From Rhyzopertha dominica (lineage: Eukaryota > Arthropoda > Insecta > Coleoptera > Bostrichidae), in assembly GCA_025024175.1 (NCBI GenBank), contig QCXZ01000041.1, positions 13,635,786 to 13,699,785 on the forward strand: a stretch of 64,000 nt of DNA. Direction: 5' to 3'. The position numbers were made by a program, and so were the translations under genes. The notes under the pieces are model-generated. The model worked only from the letters and a program-made list of their open reading frames with translations. It was not told the DNA's origin and ran no database searches. Position 1 is the stretch's first letter. Every line of letters starts with the position of its first letter. This document shows, one piece after another, positions 61,101 to 64,000 of this stretch.

Positions 61101-61978
61101 CGGGATCATAACCGCAAATAGCAACTGAAGCAAAAATCTCTCCAGCCGATTGCTGGACTCATAACTCTTTTGGTCTTGGAGAGCTGGAGTAGCCGGGGTC
61201 GTAAAAATCTACACTGGATTAATTCATGGTGAACTCCGAATCGAATACAGTTTCATTTCGCAAAAAAGATACTCAAATAGACACGAAAAATGTGATAACC
61301 TCGTTCATGTGAAATGCCCAGCCTTTTACCTATATATTTTAATCCAGTTCATCGGTCTGACAATATATGTGTATCATGGACTCCATCATGCTTTAAGGGG
61401 TTAGCATAAAATGGGTTTTTCAAGCTTCTGATAATCTTAAACGGAAAATTTTCTATTTTAAAAGAAGCCAGCCAATTCTCGACGGTATCATAATACGAGC
61501 AGGCGTTTTGCGGCGTATAGGTAAATTTTACATCATCAGAGGTACTTTATGACTTTCTTACTTGCAACTGGCATGCTTTCTTTAAAAGTGTTGCTTTTAT
61601 GCGGTTTGACCTTTTGACTTGAAATTTTATTATGACACTTCCGAAAAATCAAAATTTATTGCTATGGAAACGGTATTCTGTGTGCTAACTATTTATCAAT
61701 ACCCCCTAGTAGATAGACAGATGTAGGTGCAACGTGTATTATCCATACTTACTCGTCGCTGATGGCTATGAAGAACAGTATAATGCTGACGACGCACAAG
61801 ACGAGAACGATGATGCCCCCGAAAATTCCCTTGTTCGCCGAATGACAATCGGCGTGAATGACTATGTTGCTTTCAAGATTATCGCTGTCGCACGGCGTGT
61901 CGCAATGGTTGGTGTCAGATGCTTCCTCGTTACTTTTGCAACTTCCGATGCTCTGCCATATCATGTATAGCACGCCAA
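57789..61978 (-). CDS. Otopetrin-like proton channel, C-terminal part (three exons)
   Basis: Otopetrins are multi-pass membrane channels that conduct protons, and insect members act in acid sensing. Three minus-strand exons (61978-61753, 59662-59413, 58106-57789) join in phase across GT-AG introns to give 263 residues ending in a stop. They contain about six hydrophobic segments: GIIVLVLCVVSIILFFIAIS, AILINGATEIIVLTLMTV, LLFICIPAFFVNAIFSII, SIVLIILQVTQVLIQ, LLTFLIVCNVAMWITM and VIGHLCLPLMMFYRF. The final FYRFHASVCIVDIWKYAYEH matches the otopetrin C-terminus. Insect members are usually 550 residues or more, so about half is missing. The first exon here starts two bases into a codon, so more exons lie upstream, to the right. 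No damage is visible. Confidence 0.9.
58107..59412 (-). other. Intron between otopetrin exons B and C
   Basis: 1306 bases, GT-AG, AT-rich, with no nested gene recognised. Confidence 0.8.
59413..59662 (-). CDS. Otopetrin-like gene, exon B (penultimate)
   Basis: The acceptor ATTTTCAG precedes 59662 and the donor GTAAGA follows 59413. Its first base completes the split Asp codon of exon A. It encodes two membrane helices and the start of a third (DRYNYLAILINGATEI... SIVLIILQ) and ends in phase 0. Confidence 0.88.
59663..61752 (-). other. Intron between otopetrin exons A and B
   Basis: 2090 bases, GT-AG, AT-rich. The stretch at 60890-61560 is slightly more coding-like on the minus strand (possible mariner-type words near 61000-61450), but no motif is firm. 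Confidence 0.75.
61753..61978 (-). CDS. Otopetrin-like gene, exon A (antepenultimate)
   Basis: The acceptor is AATTTCAG before 61978 and the donor GTAAGT follows 61753. It opens with the end of a membrane segment (VGVLYMIWQSIG), then a Ser/Asp/Cys/His-rich loop of about 35 residues, then a conserved HADCHSANKGIFGG and a full membrane helix. It ends after the second base of a codon. Confidence 0.85.
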
Positions 61979-64000
61979 CTGAAATTCATAACGTCCCTAT
62001 TGTAACCGTCGTCGTATTGATAGCACGAACGAGCATGAGAATAATAATGGAAGTGTAAATGGAGATGCTAGACACCTATGGTTTCACTGAAAACGTCTGG
62101 CATTTAAAAATCGTGCAAGAATTTTGTTTTAGCTCTAGTTTTGCCTAAATGATACAACTACAACTAATTTGAGCATTAAAATATTTTCCTTACGATTACA
62201 AATGTAGCGGCGACTTATAAACTTACAACTAACATGTATTCATCTGTATTGCTTTTGATGATAGCTGCGATGTTACGATGAGCAAACTTTTGTTACCTTC
62301 TTTCTTGTTTGAATTTGTGTGCATATTTAGCGTTTTTTATGAGGAACAATAAATTAAAAAATGTTGTTAATTATAAAGGAGTGCGATTATCCATGCGGTC
62401 CCACGCAATTATGTGCTTATTAAAATAATGCGGATATAAGTGAAATGATACACACGAAAGGAACTTACAGAAGCAAAATTTTTTAAGCCTCCTAATGTAA
62501 CAGTGCAATCTAAACAATTTTCTAATTATTTTATTAAACGTGCTTGTATGTCTTATAAACGGGTTTTATTAGAAAATATAGAATTAATCTTAGTTTGAAA
62601 ACTATAAACTTGTCAGTCGGCATTGATTGTATCATTATGTAGTGGAGGTCATGGTTAATATTGTTACGAACAAGGGGTTCGAACACTGCGGATTTCTAAT
62701 TTAACTCCTTTTATTAAAAACACTTGTATCAAATACATAACTAGTTCAAAACACTGCAGTTTTACCACCACTATTTCTCGTCCACAGATTATAAGTAAAC
62801 TGGCTATAAATTGAAATAAATAGGTATTGTTTGCATTTACAAAAGTTGTATAGTGTGTTGGTGCAGGTTTAAATGAGTGAGTTTTGTAAAATAGTGTCTA
62901 CAAGTATACTATTATTATCGTGAATGGGTGTACCTTGCTTATTAGTAAAGATAGACCGGTGGCGGCTGGTCATGCGAGGCAGTGAGGCATAGCCTCAGCA
63001 TAAGTCGTATACCATATTTCAGTTCAATAAACTCAACAAAGAGCTTATACCCTAGTTGATATTTAAGTAGCACACACATTTAAGACCTTGAAGATGAACA
63101 ACTGTGTAAGCAGCTCTAGCCAAGAAGTTGTCAACGAAAGCACACTCGTGCTGTCTGCCCACTGAAGCTCAAAAATTCTAACCTAGGTTTATGCGGACAC
63201 TAGCCAATTAGGAGTTAAGAGCTTGTTTAAGTGATCAACCAGGATCGGATCTTCTGAGCTCACTAATGATCTAGGTTACAAAGCAACTCCGTTGACTCGA
63301 ATAGGCAATTTCAGGTAATACGTGGCATATAATATTTATGACAATGACAATATACCTATTTTATATCTTAAAACGGTATCTGTTAGCACAGTCACGGTTC
63401 TGTTATTTCGACTTGTTTTAAGAAGGGTGGCCAATGTTATTACTATAATAATAAATGCTCTAGGCAATACCTAAATGGCCAGTATCGATGCCATACTAAT
63501 GTACTATTACGGGGAAAGTGATTGGAAACTGTATAATTTTAAAGAACTTTAAAAAAAAATAACTTGTTAGAATCGGGACGGTATAAAGGTTTATGTCGAG
63601 AAAATGCCTTTAACAAAATCATAGTAACGATGAAGCCCTCTTGTAGAAATGAATTAATGGTACACAAAGAACTCCAAATAATGGTAACACGGTGACGGAG
63701 ATGAAGTACAACACAATACTCAGAGAGATGCGATTGTATTGACTTTATTAACCTTTTGCAATTGTAACGAACATGGTTTAACATTCCGTTTGCTTTGTTT
63801 CTTAGTGTGAAAATAAACTTCACAAAGATTGCTTTTATTGCTATTGCTACTACAAAAACAAAGCACAGCTGTCTACCATTTTTTCTTCGAAACGCAATTA
63901 TTTCATAACTTTTATGGCAAAACGCAGTTTGTGCCAAAAATGTAAAAGGTCACTTTCAATATATTATTTGTGTTAATACATTTGGTGTTCTGCTATGACT
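61979..64000. other. Upstream intron or 5' region of the otopetrin gene
   Basis: The preceding exon must end after one base of a codon. I tested donor-like sites at about 62230 and 62466 and neither continues an otopetrin-like frame, so the next exon is probably outside the window. The 132-codon minus frame at 63539-63937 has no recognised domain. Confidence 0.4.

Noticed and set aside
62218..62300. Open stretch before a GTAAGT donor as the next upstream otopetrin exon
   Set aside because: It ends in phase 0, whereas the following exon needs one base carried over, and the translation lacks membrane-helix or otopetrin motifs.
62672..62690. B-box-like GGTTCGAACAC as a second tRNA
   Set aside because: No A box and no pairing arms around it.
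63539..63937. 132-codon minus-strand frame near the right edge as a further otopetrin exon
   Set aside because: The composition is not otopetrin-like and no donor with the required phase follows.
1..64000. CRISPR array, bacterial operon or phage-type system
   Set aside because: No regularly spaced short repeats with unique spacers and no operon-like dense coding. Introns, poly(A) signals and transposon content are those of an insect nuclear genome.

Overview
The window is nuclear DNA from an insect. It is AT-rich, has almost no open coding sequence, and is crowded with transposable-element debris. The case for an insect rests on the last three exons of an otopetrin-type proton-channel gene with canonical GT-AG introns, together with the mix of Tc1/mariner, hAT, pogo, Copia and Jockey-like elements. 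A beetle is plausible, but nothing seen here proves the order.

Layout. 1-5.0 kb: a decayed Tc1/mariner element with terminal inverted repeats of about 100 bp, a small non-autonomous element, and a GC-elevated island. 5.0-9.5 kb: a degenerate 'cgatact' repeat block, Penelope-like repeat pieces with hammerhead-like motifs, and a THAP-domain relic. 9.5-16.6 kb: mostly featureless DNA, a tRNA-like gene, and a 1.18 kb hAT-type non-autonomous element with a perfect 8-bp target duplication. 16.7-17.7 kb: a mariner transposase open reading frame that is intact and GC-rich. 20.7-21.4 kb: a Copia relic. 23.5-24.4 kb: a near-perfect 111-bp-arm hairpin, followed at once by an element carrying two hammerhead ribozymes in tandem, 277 nt from cleavage site to cleavage site. 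25.6-28.7 kb: a young 3.1 kb DNA transposon with inverted repeats of about 330 bp, a spliced transposase gene and a D-D-84-E catalytic spacing. 29-33.6 kb: a LINE relic, a 162-bp duplication and a pogo (CENP-B type) relic. 35-36.2 kb: a 78-bp tandem array. 39.2-42.7 kb: a nested composite with inverted outer arms, an inserted Jockey-like LINE and THAP-type coding pieces. 42.9-51.5 kb: further Penelope-like, mariner and LINE debris, a possible BEL/Pao relic and a small MITE. 52.7-56.9 kb: two direct copies of an element of about 870 bp, and a foldback element.

The only convincing host protein gene is the otopetrin homologue on the minus strand (57.8-62.0 kb). Its three terminal exons join in phase, and its 5' exons lie beyond the right edge or were not recognisable. 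The mariner at 16.7 kb and the 25.6-28.7 kb element are the youngest transposons by their preservation. The tandem hammerheads next to the long hairpin are the most unusual RNA-level signal.

All family assignments come from reading translated motifs by eye. No database search or folding program was run. Single N bases scattered through the window, and two frameshifts in A-runs, show that the consensus is not fully polished.
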